A stretch of DNA of 64,000 nucleotides from Candidatus Villigracilis saccharophilus (GCA_016709305.1 JADJNA010000021.1:7540-71539), one strand, 5' to 3'; shown: positions 52,414 to 61,850, numbered from the stretch's first letter. Notes: generated from the sequence alone by a model not told the origin. Numbers and translations: made by a program.

Positions 52414-52448
52414 AAAAACGATGGAAGAAAATTCCATCGTTTTTATTT
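52414..52448. terminator. Bidirectional terminator
   Basis: AAAAACGATGGAA (52414-52426)/TTCCATCGTTTTT (52432-52444): perfect 13-bp stem between convergent genes. Confidence 0.9.
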
Positions 52449-53635
52449 CACCCGATCTCACACGAATAAAGCGGAATCTCCATCTCCTGCGGAGTTAACC
52501 CACCGTGATGTCCATAATATCTTTGCTCATACTTCCCTTTTTCATACCACCAGACAGATTCATGCTGGTAAGGCAGAAGTATCAGGTTTGCCACCCGCTC
52601 CCTGAAATGGGGTGATATCTCATCCCCAAAGTATCCATCCGCGATCAATGTCTCTGTTTTCACAACATCCGCCTTGCCTTCGAATCTTTTGGCGAGGAAT
52701 GTTTGAGCTTCATCGAGCATGTCATCTTTGATGTAAAGGAACATGTCGCGCGGCGAACCAGCCGGGACAAGTAAGTGTCCCCTGCGATTCTTCTTCACAA
52801 AACGTTCAAAGCCTGAAAAATTTGGATGGACATTAAGGAATGTTGTCGTCTTCGGATCAACCTCACCCATGCCATGATCGGCTGTCATCATGAAAAGGAT
52901 TTTTTTCTTCCCGTGAAAAATCCGCTCAAAGTAATATTCCATTATCAGCAGAAAGGTCTCGATCTCAGCCTCGGTTTGAGGTGCGGTCGGACCGTATTCA
53001 TGCCCGAGCGCATCGATCCTGTCAAAATAAAGTTGAATGTAAGTCGGCTTTTTTTGTTCCGCCAAGAGCATGCCGACGTTCACGAAGGCTTCTGAAAGGG
53101 TTTTGAACGAGCGCGTCTCCGAACCTTCCATCACCACGTCCGAATAAGTGGAGGGCGTGTATTCACGCAAGCCAAAGTTGTACGAATCCACATCCATCTT
53201 TTTCAATTCAGGATAGAAAATCCCTTGAGGATAGATCTCGGCCGCATTAATATTTTTCTTTTTTAATGTATCCCGCTCGCTCGACCCTGCGACCGAAAAT
53301 AACAACGGCGCAATGATGCGGTCTGCCCGCGGTTCATAGTAATACCATTCATGCACGCCGCTCATGCCGACTGGCAAGCCCGTGTGGAGGGTTGTCACAT
53401 GCGCGGCAGTTGTGGACGGGAATTGCGAGGTCAGTTTTTCGATCCTTCCTTGCTTCTCCATTCGTTTGATAAATGGAGCATCCTGAAAGCGTTCGTAAAA
53501 TCGCCACCCGAACGCATCTATGAAGAACAAAACTACCGCGTCATATTTTTTGGATGCAAATGCATTTTTGATCCGATTTGGGATTCCTGCAAATCCGCCT
53601 GAGTCATAACGAGGCTTTATAAAAGTATTGTTCAT
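52448..53635 (-). CDS. Alkaline-phosphatase-superfamily phosphodiesterase
   Basis: 395 residues. ATG 53635 (MNNTFIKP) lies 2 bp after the preceding stop; a longer frame to 53701 overlaps that gene. Metal motifs: FFIDAFGWRFYE, catalytic Thr/Ser region QFPSTTAAHVTTLHTG, FDRIDALGHEYGP and MTADHGMGEV. Type I phosphodiesterase/nucleotide pyrophosphatase-like, no signal peptide. Likely co-transcribed with the FAD protein gene and the flippase-like gene; substrate probably a phospho-ester of an envelope lipid or glycan (inference). Confidence 0.88.
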   Translation of the reverse strand: MNNTFIKPRYDSGGFAGIPNRIKNAFASKKYDAVVLFFIDAFGWRFYERFQDAPFIKRMEKQGRIEKLTSQFPSTTAAHVTTLHTGLPVGMSGVHEWYYYEPRADRIIAPLLFSVAGSSERDTLKKKNINAAEIYPQGIFYPELKKMDVDSYNFGLREYTPSTYSDVVMEGSETRSFKTLSEAFVNVGMLLAEQKKPTYIQLYFDRIDALGHEYGPTAPQTEAEIETFLLIMEYYFERIFHGKKKILFMMTADHGMGEVDPKTTTFLNVHPNFSGFERFVKKNRRGHLLVPAGSPRDMFLYIKDDMLDEAQTFLAKRFEGKADVVKTETLIADGYFGDEISPHFRERVANLILLPYQHESVWWYEKGKYEQRYYGHHGGLTPQEMEIPLYSCEIG

Positions 53636-53637
53636 TT

Positions 53638-54912
53638 TTACTTCATCATCCTGGCGGCTTTGCGACCAATCTCCACGGCAAAGTTCGTTCCCCGGTCCCA
53701 AGGATACACCTGACTCATGGAAGCAAAATACAATCCTTCAATTGGTGTTTGTATCTCAGGAATATTCCTTGAGTGATTCAGCAACGGCACGGGCTGTGCG
53801 TAGTTTGTTTTATGCACCCAAATTTTCTTGACCCAATCTCGCGAAAACTCAGGGTTGAATTTTTGGAAAGCGGGCACAAATCTTTCCAGCAGTTCATCAT
53901 CGCTCATTGAAAAATATTCATGTCCCATTTCCAGATAATCACCGGCATACACAATGTGGTCGCCGCCAAAATTCTCCTTGGGCACAAAATTCGTGTGTTC
54001 CACCAGCGCCAAAAACGGATAGCCTTCATCCTTTGGCACGTTGAACCAGTAATAGCCATCCTTCGAGATCGCATGGCTCAGCGCCAGCGTCATCACCACC
54101 GCGCCCATGGATTTCAAGTCAAGCAAACCCTTCAAATAATTTTCAGGCAGATCGGGGCATAGTCTTGCCATCAGATTCGGTGACGTGGTGACAAGCACTT
54201 TGTCGAAAGATTCACCGTCCACGGTCAGACCCGCCGAAGCCTGATCCCGCTTAATGGATTTGATCTGCGCCTTGAGTCTGATCTCCACCCCTATCTCACG
54301 CAGTTTCTCCGCGAATAGATCAGCGAACTTTTGAAAGCCGCCCTCGAATGTCCCAAGCCGAGTCGTGCGTGCATGGATCCGTGCCCACATCCACGCCATG
54401 TTGACATCTTTGTAGTACGGACCGAACTTGCCGATCAACAATGGCTTCCACATCTGTTCATAGACTTGTTTGCCCGCATACTTCAACATCCACTGGTCGG
54501 CCGTGATTTTTTCCAGCGCGCGCCAGTTATTTGTGAGGCGCAGAAATAATCCGACGAAGCCGAATCTGATTTTGTTCAGACCAAATCCAAGTCCAGGAAA
54601 AAGAAGCGCTTTTAGGATCGAGTCAAATGGATACCACTTATTCTGATACAGCATCACAGTTAAGGGACGTGGGAATCTTACCTTATCTTCGAATCCCAAT
54701 TCACGGATCAGTCCCAGCATTTCCGAATCGCTTTGAAACCAGTGATGATAGAACTTCTCCACCGACCAATCCCAATGCGGTTGCTTGAAACCGGAAGCAA
54801 GTCCGCCGACATACTCAGCAGATTCGAAAATGGTTATGTCATGACCTGTTTTTTTTAGATCGTAGGCGGCGACCATGCCGCTGTATCCTGCCCCGATAAT
54901 TGCTATTTTCAT
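53638..54912 (-). CDS. FAD-dependent amine oxidase/protoporphyrinogen-oxidase-like protein
   Basis: 424 residues. Dinucleotide motif IAIIGAGYSGMVAAYDL, second Gly motif FESAEYVGGLASGF, GGFQKFADLFAEKL, C-terminal FAD-binding IEGLYFASMSQVYPWDRGTNFAVEIG. Resembles UDP-galactopyranose mutase/PPOX-like FAD proteins seen in glycan-synthesis clusters. Its neighbours are a flippase-like membrane protein and a phosphodiesterase, suggesting envelope glycan metabolism. Substrate unknown. Confidence 0.85.
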   Translation of the reverse strand: MKIAIIGAGYSGMVAAYDLKKTGHDITIFESAEYVGGLASGFKQPHWDWSVEKFYHHWFQSDSEMLGLIRELGFEDKVRFPRPLTVMLYQNKWYPFDSILKALLFPGLGFGLNKIRFGFVGLFLRLTNNWRALEKITADQWMLKYAGKQVYEQMWKPLLIGKFGPYYKDVNMAWMWARIHARTTRLGTFEGGFQKFADLFAEKLREIGVEIRLKAQIKSIKRDQASAGLTVDGESFDKVLVTTSPNLMARLCPDLPENYLKGLLDLKSMGAVVMTLALSHAISKDGYYWFNVPKDEGYPFLALVEHTNFVPKENFGGDHIVYAGDYLEMGHEYFSMSDDELLERFVPAFQKFNPEFSRDWVKKIWVHKTNYAQPVPLLNHSRNIPEIQTPIEGLYFASMSQVYPWDRGTNFAVEIGRKAARMMK

Positions 54913-54930
54913 TTTTATATCCTTTTTTAT

Positions 54931-54977
54931 CCGTCATTGCGAGAAGCGAATGGTAGTGAGCGACGAAGCAATGACGG
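54931..54977. repeat. Palindromic element, family C
   Basis: CCGTCATTGC (54931-54940) and GCAATGACGG (54968-54977), perfect 10-bp arms around GAGAAGCGAATGG and GCGACGAA words shared with 22456-22565. Confidence 0.65.
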
Positions 54978-54981
54978 TATA

Positions 54982-55987
54982 TTATTTTTCTGCTTCTTCC
55001 CTTAAGTTATCGCTCCACTTCAAACCCTCGCGCGCCATGAAATATGCGCCAAGCAAAGTGATGGGAAGCCAGAGCGCAACGTGCAAGGTGAGTGTGTATC
55101 CCGCCGCAGTGGCTTGATCCACGCCATAGGCTGTGAGCACCGCAATGCCCGGCGCGTCGAAAGTTCCAATGTAGCCCGGCGCGGATGGAATGGTGGTGGC
55201 GAGATTCACGATCCCATTCATTAACATCAATGCAAAGAATGAAACCTGGAAATTAAACGCGTGCATCACGAACCAGTATTTGCCGGTCTCCAGGAGCCAG
55301 ATGATAACTGATGTAAAGAAGACCATCAAAACGTTAAAGGGCGAACGCAGTGAGGCGAGTCCATCCAGAAACTTATTCATGATGCCAGTAATTTTGTCAT
55401 GGTAACGTTTGGGAGTTAATCCGTTCGATACACGCAAACCGATCTTTGCCGTGACCTGTGGAAACATTGCCGCCAGCAAAAAAAGGACCAAGCGCGCCCA
55501 GAGAAAACCCCGTGCCGATCATTGCCACCTGTTGAATGTTACCCACGAAACCAGATGAGCCTGTGAGTTTGGCAAGCTCGGATAAATTAACAAAGACAAA
55601 CGCCAGCATTACTACGCCGTCAAAAATCCGCTCGACGATGATCGTGGCAAGCGATGCGGAGACAGGCACGCCTTCCTTGCGTTTGAGGATCACGGCGCGC
55701 AATACCTCACCAGCGCGCGCGGGATAAATATTATTTCCCATATATCCAATTGTTGTGATGGGAAACATGGTTCTGGTCGGAATTTTTTTTATGGGTCCAA
55801 GCAGGTAGTGCCAGCGCCACGCGCGTACCCAGACGCCGATAAAATACACCCCGATCCCTGGAATTAACCAGAAATAGTTGGCTTTTTGGACTGTGCCCCA
55901 AAATTCATTTAGTTTTAGTCCACGCAGGGAAAGCCAGATAAAGATGATGCTGATCAGCACCCCGAGCCAGAATTGCCATTTTTTCAT
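54982..55987 (-). CDS. Lysylphosphatidylglycerol-synthase-TM/UPF0104 membrane protein, frameshifted
   Basis: About 334 residues after joining. First frame: MKKWQFWLGVLISIIFIWL, VGVWVRAWRWHYLL-type segment, GYMGNNIYPARAGEVLRAVIL (family motif), breaking near 55490; dropping one T (A at 55490-55491 on plus) gives GTGFSLGALVLFLLAAMF and continues to PSAPGYIGTFDAPGIAVLTAYG and the C-terminal helices. Relatives flip or transfer lipid-linked groups (AglD, MprF TM). Heads the three-gene cluster. Confidence 0.85.
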
Positions 55988-56041
55988 AGGCGCTCATTGT
56001 ACCAAAATGGGCTAAAGGGTAGAGGCCGAGGCGCGTTCGGC

Positions 56042-56047
56042 TATAAT
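56042..56047 (+). promoter_or_regulatory. -10 box of the YitT-like gene
   Basis: Perfect TATAAT 60 nt before ATG 56107; no strong -35 seen. Confidence 0.4.
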
Positions 56048-56106
56048 GATTTCAATTTTGACGAGAAATGCATCTCCGTTTATACGCTGCGTAACAAGGA
56101 ATATCC

Positions 56107-56991
56107 ATGAAAAAATATTGGCCTAATATAAAAGACTACCTTTTGATCGCACTTGCTTCTTTGATACAAGCTGCGAGTCTACGGATATTTTTTGTGCCTG
56201 CGAATTTAGCTTCGGGCGGGGTGAGTGGCATTTCGCAATTGGTCAATCATTTTACGGGTTGGCCGATCGGGTTGATGGTATTGATCGGGAATGTGCCATT
56301 ATTCCTGCTCGGTTGGCGCTTTCTTGGCGGCCGGCGCTTTGCGTTGCGGACCGCTTTTGCGATCATTTCCTATTCATTGCTGACCGATCTTCTTTTAAAA
56401 ATTCCCCTCTTCACATACTACACGGATATTTTAATTAATGACCTGAAGGGTGATATTTTCTTAAACTCACTTTACGGAGCCATCATCAGCGGTATCGGGT
56501 ATGGATTGGTCTATCGTGCGCGCGGTACGAGCGGCGGTTCAGATATTCTTGCGCGTATTCTCAACAAATGGCGCGGTGTATCCATGACACAAAGTTATTT
56601 AATTGTGGACACTGCTGTCATTTTGTCGGCTGGTTTTATCTTCGGCTGGAAGGAAGCCCTGTATGCGATGATCACCCTATATGTCAGCGGGCTTGTTTCA
56701 GAGACTGTGCTTGAAGGCGGCGGCACAATCCGTACTGCGATGATCATTACGAATAAACCGGATGATATTTCCGCAAGAGTGCTGGAAGACCTTGAACGTG
56801 GGGTGACAGTCCTGGAAGGCACAGGCGCTTTCTCTCGAACATCGAAGCCGGTATTGTATTGTGTCATCTCGCGGGCGGAAGTATCCACGCTGAAGACGAT
56901 CGTTAATGAGATCGATCCTGAGGCGTTTATGGTGATCGGCGTTGCCCACGAAGCCTTGGGCGAAGGATTCTCACCCTTGAAGGGCAGGTAG
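56107..56991 (+). CDS. YitT-family membrane protein
   Basis: 294 residues. Five or six helices (~1-200) with FFVPANLASGGVSGISQLV and RARGTSGGSDILARIL, the two halves of the YitT/DUF161 fold, then a DUF2179 domain (~210-290: TAMIITNKPDDISARVLED, GVTVLEGTGAFSRTSK). Function unknown; family members are candidate transporters. RBS CAAGGAA precedes ATG. 56 nt upstream of tgt. Confidence 0.9.
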   Translation: MKKYWPNIKDYLLIALASLIQAASLRIFFVPANLASGGVSGISQLVNHFTGWPIGLMVLIGNVPLFLLGWRFLGGRRFALRTAFAIISYSLLTDLLLKIPLFTYYTDILINDLKGDIFLNSLYGAIISGIGYGLVYRARGTSGGSDILARILNKWRGVSMTQSYLIVDTAVILSAGFIFGWKEALYAMITLYVSGLVSETVLEGGGTIRTAMIITNKPDDISARVLEDLERGVTVLEGTGAFSRTSKPVLYCVISRAEVSTLKTIVNEIDPEAFMVIGVAHEALGEGFSPLKGR

Positions 56992-57034
56992 TGTGTCGCG
57001 CTGTTTCTTGCAATGAGCGGCGCTTGCTATCGCT

Positions 57035-57040
57035 TATAAT
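57035..57040 (+). promoter_or_regulatory. -10 box of tgt, probably leaderless
   Basis: TATAAT ends 7 nt before ATG 57048, so transcription should start at or next to the start codon; no Shine-Dalgarno is present. Confidence 0.5.
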
Positions 57041-57047
57041 CCTGCGC

Positions 57048-58145
57048 ATGTTCTCTTTCCAAGTCACAGCCAAAAATAACCGCGCCCGCGCTGGCGTTTT
57101 CTCCACGCCGCACGGCAACCTGATTACACCGGTCTTTGCTCCAGTAGGAACACAGGCAACTGTCAAAACCCTTACACCTGAACATCTCAAAGGCATCAAT
57201 GCTTCGCTGGTGTTAAGTAATACCTATCATTTATATCTTCGCCCCGGTGACGAACTCGTGCGCGATATGGGCGGACTGCATAAATTCATGCAATGGCACA
57301 ACCCCATGCTTACGGACTCTGGCGGCTTTCAAGTTTTTTCGCTGTCAAACACACGCAAGATTGATGATGATGGAGTGACCTTCAAGAGTCATATTGACGG
57401 TTCCACGCACCGCTTCACGCCTGAGAAATCCATTGCCATTCAGGAAAATCTTGGCGCGGATATCATCATGGCGTTTGATGAATGTTCCGACCCCAATGAT
57501 CTGGCATATTCCAAGATCGCCATGGATCGGACGCACCGCTGGGCGGAGCGGTCCCTCAAAGCGAAAACTCGCGCCAATCAGGCGTTATTCGGCATTGTGC
57601 AGGGCGGGGTCAACCCTGACCTGCGGGCTGAGTCAGCGATATTTATATCTTCTCTCGATACGCCCGGCGTAGCCATCGGCGGACTCTCCGTGGGCGAGAC
57701 CAAAGAGGAAATGCATACCACTCTGGACGTGGTCCTCCCGCTCTTGCCAGAAAACAAACCGCGTTACCTAATGGGAGTTGGCACACCGGAAGATATCATC
57801 AACGGCGTCGTGCGCGGCGTGGACATCTTCGATTGTGTCCTGCCAACCCGCCTGGCGCGTCATCATTCCGCTTTCACGCCCGAAGGCAGACTTAACATGA
57901 TGAACGCGACCTTCGCCAGAGATGAACGCCCGCTCGATGAAACTTGTGATTGTTACACTTGCAAGACCTTTACACGCGCGTATATCCGCCATCTGATCGT
58001 CGCAAAGGAATTGCTGGCAGGTACGCTGTTGTCCATTCACAATTTACGTGCACTGATCAGGCTCATGGAGCAGATCAGAATCTATATTGCTGAAGGTTCA
58101 TTTGAGTTGCGCGTTCCCGGATCTCTTAAGTCAATGGGCGAATAA
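57048..58145 (+). CDS. tgt: Queuine/preQ1 tRNA-ribosyltransferase
   Basis: 365 residues; exchanges G34 of tRNA(Asn/Asp/His/Tyr) for a deazaguanine. ATG 57048 (MFSFQVTAKNNRARAG); the frame upstream lies in the promoter. Signatures: LTDSGGFQVFSLS (catalytic Asp), DECSDPNDL, GIVQGGVNPDLR, VDIFDCVLPTRLARH (nucleophile Asp), zinc site CDCYTCKTFTRAYIRH with downstream His. Complete. No queuosine-synthesis genes in the window, so preQ1 or queuine may be made elsewhere. Confidence 0.96.
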   Translation: MFSFQVTAKNNRARAGVFSTPHGNLITPVFAPVGTQATVKTLTPEHLKGINASLVLSNTYHLYLRPGDELVRDMGGLHKFMQWHNPMLTDSGGFQVFSLSNTRKIDDDGVTFKSHIDGSTHRFTPEKSIAIQENLGADIIMAFDECSDPNDLAYSKIAMDRTHRWAERSLKAKTRANQALFGIVQGGVNPDLRAESAIFISSLDTPGVAIGGLSVGETKEEMHTTLDVVLPLLPENKPRYLMGVGTPEDIINGVVRGVDIFDCVLPTRLARHHSAFTPEGRLNMMNATFARDERPLDETCDCYTCKTFTRAYIRHLIVAKELLAGTLLSIHNLRALIRLMEQIRIYIAEGSFELRVPGSLKSMGE

Positions 58146-58156
58146 CGCGAAAAGAC

Positions 58157-58230
58157 TTAAACACGAAGGACACGAAAATCAAAAAGGTTAAGTACTTTCC
58201 TTCGTGTCCCTTTGTGTACTTTGTGTTTAA
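58157..58230. repeat. Inverted repeat, family D
   Basis: TTAAACAC (58157-58164)/GTGTTTAA (58223-58230) and GGACACGAA (58168-58176)/TTCGTGTCC (58201-58209), between tgt and uppP. Words such as CACAAAGG/CCTTTGTG echo the insertion in lutB. Confidence 0.6.
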
Positions 58231-58239
58231 AAGGAATAT

Positions 58240-59061
58240 ATGACCCTCATCCACGCCTTCATCCTCGGCATTGTCCAGGGATTGACCGAATTCATTCCAG
58301 TTTCCTCCACTGCGCATCTGCTGATTGTGGAAAACCTTCTTGGTGTCCCTTCAGATGATCGTACTTTTTCTTTTTCCGTCATTATTCAGCTTGGAACCGT
58401 TTTTGCCCTGCTCCTTTTTTTCTGGAAGGATATTTGGAAAATCACCACAGCCTTTTTTCTTGGGATCAAGCATAAAAAGCCCTTTGAGACTTTAAATTCG
58501 CGTCTGGGGTGGCTGGTGCTTGTGGCAACCCTGCCCGCGCTTGTTGCGGGTTTCTTGCTGAAAGACATCGTTCAAACCATGTTCAAAGATCAATTGACTT
58601 TGGCAAGCATTCGATTGTTGTTCACTGCACTGATATTGACCACCGTGGAATATTTTGACCGGCGTGAGCGGACTCTCGAATCTGCGACCTGGCTGGATGC
58701 CCTGTCTGTGGGCTTGTTCCAAGTGCTGGCGATTTTCCCTGGAGCGTCTCGATCTGGCTCGACCATTGCGGGCGGGATGGTGCGTGGGTTTGATCGTCCA
58801 TCTGCGGCGCGCTTCGCATTCCTGATGTCCGCGCCGATTCTGCTTGCGGCGGGCGCTTATGAATCTTTGAAGGTTATAGACATGGCGGGGACGATGGAAT
58901 ATTTGCCATTTCTGATCACAGGATTTATCACCGCCGCTGTGGTGGGATGGTTTTCCATAAAATGGTTGATCAACTTTCTGAATAAACACTCCCTGTATAT
59001 CTTTGCCGCTTATTGCGCAGTGGTTGGAATCATTCTTTTGCTCGTTCAATTTAGCCGATAA
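58240..59061 (+). CDS. uppP: Undecaprenyl-diphosphatase
   Basis: 273 residues, integral membrane; dephosphorylates undecaprenyl diphosphate to recycle the cell-wall lipid carrier. Motifs: GIVQGLTEFIPVSSTAHLLI (catalytic Glu/Ser/His region) and FPGASRSGSTIAGGM (catalytic Arg/Ser), with about eight helices. ATG 58240 after AAAAGGAATAT. Confidence 0.95.
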   Translation: MTLIHAFILGIVQGLTEFIPVSSTAHLLIVENLLGVPSDDRTFSFSVIIQLGTVFALLLFFWKDIWKITTAFFLGIKHKKPFETLNSRLGWLVLVATLPALVAGFLLKDIVQTMFKDQLTLASIRLLFTALILTTVEYFDRRERTLESATWLDALSVGLFQVLAIFPGASRSGSTIAGGMVRGFDRPSAARFAFLMSAPILLAAGAYESLKVIDMAGTMEYLPFLITGFITAAVVGWFSIKWLINFLNKHSLYIFAAYCAVVGIILLLVQFSR

Positions 59062-59077
59062 ATGGATACTAAATATC

Positions 59078-60163
59078 ATGGATATGAAAGCTCTTCTCAA
59101 ACAACTCGTTGAAACCGAATCGCCTTCCCACGACAAATCCGCGGTGGATCGTGTCGGCGCGCTTGTTCGGGAGGAGGTCCTCAAATATGGCGCAGATGTC
59201 AAAATCATTCCCAATACAACGACAGGCGATCATGTGGTTGCACGTTGGGGCAGCGGGGAGGGCGGCATCCTGTTGTTGTGCCACATGGATACTGTCTTTC
59301 CGCTTGGCACGCTGAATTCCATGCCGTACCGTGAAGCGGATGGAAAGATTTTCGGCCCAGGCGTATTGGATATGAAGGCGGGGATTGTCATCAGCCTCGC
59401 TGCAATCGAAGCGATTCTCAACACCGGCTTGAAGCGCCCTGTGACCTTGCTTTGTACTTCAGATGAAGAGATTGGCAGCGCCACGTCCAGGGAATATATC
59501 GAAGAACTTGCGAAAAAGTCCGCGCTGGTATTGGTGCTTGAAGCTGCGCTGCTGGATGGGTCACTTAAAACATGGCGGAAAGGCGTGGGCGCATTCCACG
59601 TGCATGTTAAGGGACGCGCCGCGCACTCAGGCGGCGACCATGAAAAGGGAAGGAATGCCATTGAAGAGATGGCGCATCAAGTGATCTCCATTCAAAAAAT
59701 GACAGATTACTCAAGACAGACCACTCTCAATGTCGGTGTTATGAACGGCGGGACGGTATCCAATGTTGTGCCCGAGGATGCGTATGCAGAAGTGGATGTC
59801 CGCGTTATGCAGCCTGGCGAGTGGGAGCGGCTTGAATCGGAAATGCAATCCCTCACTTGTGTTTTGGAAGGTACGAAACTCACGGTCACAGGCGGGTTGA
59901 ATCGCCCGCCCATGCCTTTTGATGAGACCGCGAAGGTTACCTTTGAGAAGGCAAAGTCCATTGCAAAAACTATTGGCGTGGACCTCACTGCGGGCGGTAC
60001 CGGCGGAGCATCTGACGCGAATTTTGTCGCGCCGCTTGGCATCCCTGTTCTGGATGGCATGGGTGCGATCGGCGAAGGCTATCACTCGGAGCGGGAATAT
60101 ATTTTTGCCGACAGCCTCGAACAACGAAAAAAGCTTCTCGCAGCCTTGATCCAAAATTGGTGA
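59078..60163 (+). CDS. M20-family metallopeptidase (CPG2-like carboxypeptidase)
   Basis: 361 residues. ATG 59078; the in-frame 59003 lies inside uppP. Zinc ligands and catalytic Glu: LLCHMDTVFPLGT, GPGVLDMKAG, CTSDEEIGSATSREY; dimerisation domain FHVHVKGRAAHSGGDHEKG; GGTGGASDANFV and LDGMGAIGEGYHSEREYI. Resembles glutamate carboxypeptidases; substrate not determined. Downstream of uppP by 16 nt. Confidence 0.9.
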   Translation: MDMKALLKQLVETESPSHDKSAVDRVGALVREEVLKYGADVKIIPNTTTGDHVVARWGSGEGGILLLCHMDTVFPLGTLNSMPYREADGKIFGPGVLDMKAGIVISLAAIEAILNTGLKRPVTLLCTSDEEIGSATSREYIEELAKKSALVLVLEAALLDGSLKTWRKGVGAFHVHVKGRAAHSGGDHEKGRNAIEEMAHQVISIQKMTDYSRQTTLNVGVMNGGTVSNVVPEDAYAEVDVRVMQPGEWERLESEMQSLTCVLEGTKLTVTGGLNRPPMPFDETAKVTFEKAKSIAKTIGVDLTAGGTGGASDANFVAPLGIPVLDGMGAIGEGYHSEREYIFADSLEQRKKLLAALIQNW

Positions 60164-60164
60164 A

Positions 60165-60790
60165 ATGAAAAAACTGTTCCTTCTCTTTCTTCTTTCGTCT
60201 CTTATCTCTTCCTGCGCGCCAGCGACACAAATTCCCCTAAAGGAAATGATCACCGTCTATGCCACCTCTGCCGCCCAGCCGTGGCTGAATGAGCTTTACA
60301 CTTGCGCAGATAACTCATCTGTCAGCTTGAACCTTACTGCCGATGAGCCAGATATTACCTTGCGGGTGGGGGAGCCTGAGATCATTATTTCACCTGTATA
60401 TCAGATCGATGAAGAGGAAATTTTGATCGTCACAAACCGGAAAGCGCCGTTCAGAATTTGACTCTCACAGAGGCGCAGGAACTTTTCGCGCGGGTCAATG
60501 ACTCAGCGAAGGTCTGGGTCTATGCGTCAGATGTGGATGTGCAAATTGTATTTGACCAGCTCGTGATGAAAGGAAGAAGCGTCACCTCTTTTGCGGGATT
60601 GGCTACCAGCCCACAGCAAATGTCAGATCTAATAAATGTGGAAAAAGACGCGGTTGGAATCCTCCCGAAGCATTGGATGGCTGGAAATGTACGAGAAATA
60701 TTTTCAGCGGGGACTGTGCCTGTGCTGGCGATTACAAAGGAAGAACCGCAAGGGGTGGTTAAAGAATTGATTGCCTGTTTGCAGAAATAG
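60165..60790 (+). CDS. PstS-like substrate-binding lipoprotein, frameshifted
   Basis: About 208 residues once joined. Signal peptide with lipobox LISSC; first frame ends at KAPFRI, TGA 60459-60461; restoring one base at the TT of 60450-60451 gives KAPFQNLTLTEAQELF, the motif seen in phosphate-binding proteins (PxxNLTxxQ). The second frame runs to 60790. It overlaps the M20 stop region by one base (ATGAAATGAAA). No pst genes follow, so it may not serve phosphate uptake. Confidence 0.7.
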
Positions 60791-60791
60791 C

Positions 60792-60820
60792 AAAGACCAG
60801 TCCCACGACGGGTCTTTTGA
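60792..60820 (+). terminator. Short terminator of the PstS-like gene
   Basis: AAAGACC (60792-60798)/GGTCTTT (60811-60817) then T. Confidence 0.5.
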
Positions 60821-60825
60821 TTCCC

Positions 60826-60882
60826 TTGACTTGTCCCAGTGATAGGAGTAGTATAGTTGCAAACTGGTTTGTATTGCAAACC
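60826..60882 (+). promoter_or_regulatory. Promoter with overlapping repressor-like operator
   Basis: TTGACT (60826-60831), 17-nt spacer, TAGTAT (60849-60854). Overlapping the start region is a three-arm palindrome: CAAACTGGTTTG (60860-60871) and GGTTTGTATTGCAAACC (60866-60882). This arrangement is usual for autoregulated operons; the likely regulator is the winged-helix gene at 61509. Confidence 0.55.
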
Positions 60883-60904
60883 ATAATGCGACAAGGAGAT
60901 ACCG

Positions 60905-61512
60905 ATGAAAGATGAAACCTCTCAAATTGAACAGCGCATAAAGCGTTACTGGTATAGAGATGGGATTGGCGAGATGATGGGTGGTGTCATGTTCCTCGTT
61001 CTGGCTGGCTACTTTTCGTTACAGCAATACCTTGGTGATGAATCGTTCATCGGCGGAATATTGCAAGCGGGATTGGTTCTGCTCCTGATCGGCGGCGTGT
61101 ATGTTGGGCGCGGTCAATAGCGCAAGGCTCGCATTACATATCCGCGCACGGGTTATGTTGAATATCGGACTAATTCCGGCAAGCTGTCTTGATGCGCATT
61201 CTTGCCGCTTTCACCGCCAGAGTGGCCTCCTGTCCGTCTTTGTGGCTCGCAAGTTTGACAGCATTGACGCCATGGTCGCGGTGACCGGTGTGTTGGTGGC
61301 GGTCATACTAATGGTGAGCAGGGATGGGGTTCGGGGCTGGGCAGGTTCTACTTCTGGTGCGTCTTTGTGCTTGGCGGTATTCTGTCGGTCAGCGGATTCG
61401 CGGATATAACCTCGGCTTGTTCTATGCCTTGATGGGAATCGCATTTCTTTCTGGCGGGCTGATATTGAAACGCTACTTGAATGAGAATCCGCGCCTGTGG
61501 AGGCGGGAATGA
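60905..61512 (+). pseudogene. Decayed small membrane protein gene of a permease/regulator module
   Basis: ATG 60905 after AAGGAG opens KDETSQIEQRIKRYWYRDG and two hydrophobic helices, stopped by TAG at ~61118; in the same frame the family-like ITYPRTGYVEYR continues. Later pieces in other frames (AMVAVTGVLVAVILMV; FYALMGIAFLSGGLILKRYLN) complete about 190 residues. At least three breaks. The next gene starts at ATGA overlapping its stop. Real decay or a poorly sequenced stretch. Confidence 0.5.
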
Positions 61513-61838
61513 GTAATGATCTGCGCGGTTTGGCCGACCTTGACCGCCTGATCCACGAGCCTGCGCGATTATTGATCGTCACCATTCTTTCCACTGTCGC
61601 GCGCCGACTTTCTCTTTCTACAGCGCGAAGCAGGATTAACAAAGGGCAACCTTTCTGCGCATTTGAGTAAATTGGAAGAAGCGGGCTACGTCAAGATCGA
61701 GAAAACCTTTAAAGGCAAACTTCCGCTGACAGTTTGTAATTAACTGCAAAAGGTCAGAAGGCCTACAGTGTATCGTCAACAGATGCAGGTTCGGATAAGA
61801 CGTTGGCCGTGGGCCCCCAGCAGAAATGCAATTTTTAA
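61509..61838 (+). pseudogene. Winged-helix DNA-binding regulator, frameshifted
   Basis: MSNDLRGLADLDRLIHEPARLL, then after a frame change ADFLFLQREAGLTKGNLSAHL and LEEAGYVKIEKTFKGKLPLT, a typical winged helix of the HTH_34 type seen next to ABC transporter genes. Breaks near 61605 and 61738. If functional it should bind the operator at 60860-60882. Confidence 0.5.
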
Positions 61839-61850
61839 GGAGAACCCAAA

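Noticed and set aside
60440..60465. Programmed -1 frameshift in the PstS-like gene
   Set aside because: No canonical slippery heptamer or downstream pseudoknot seen; a one-base deletion is simpler.
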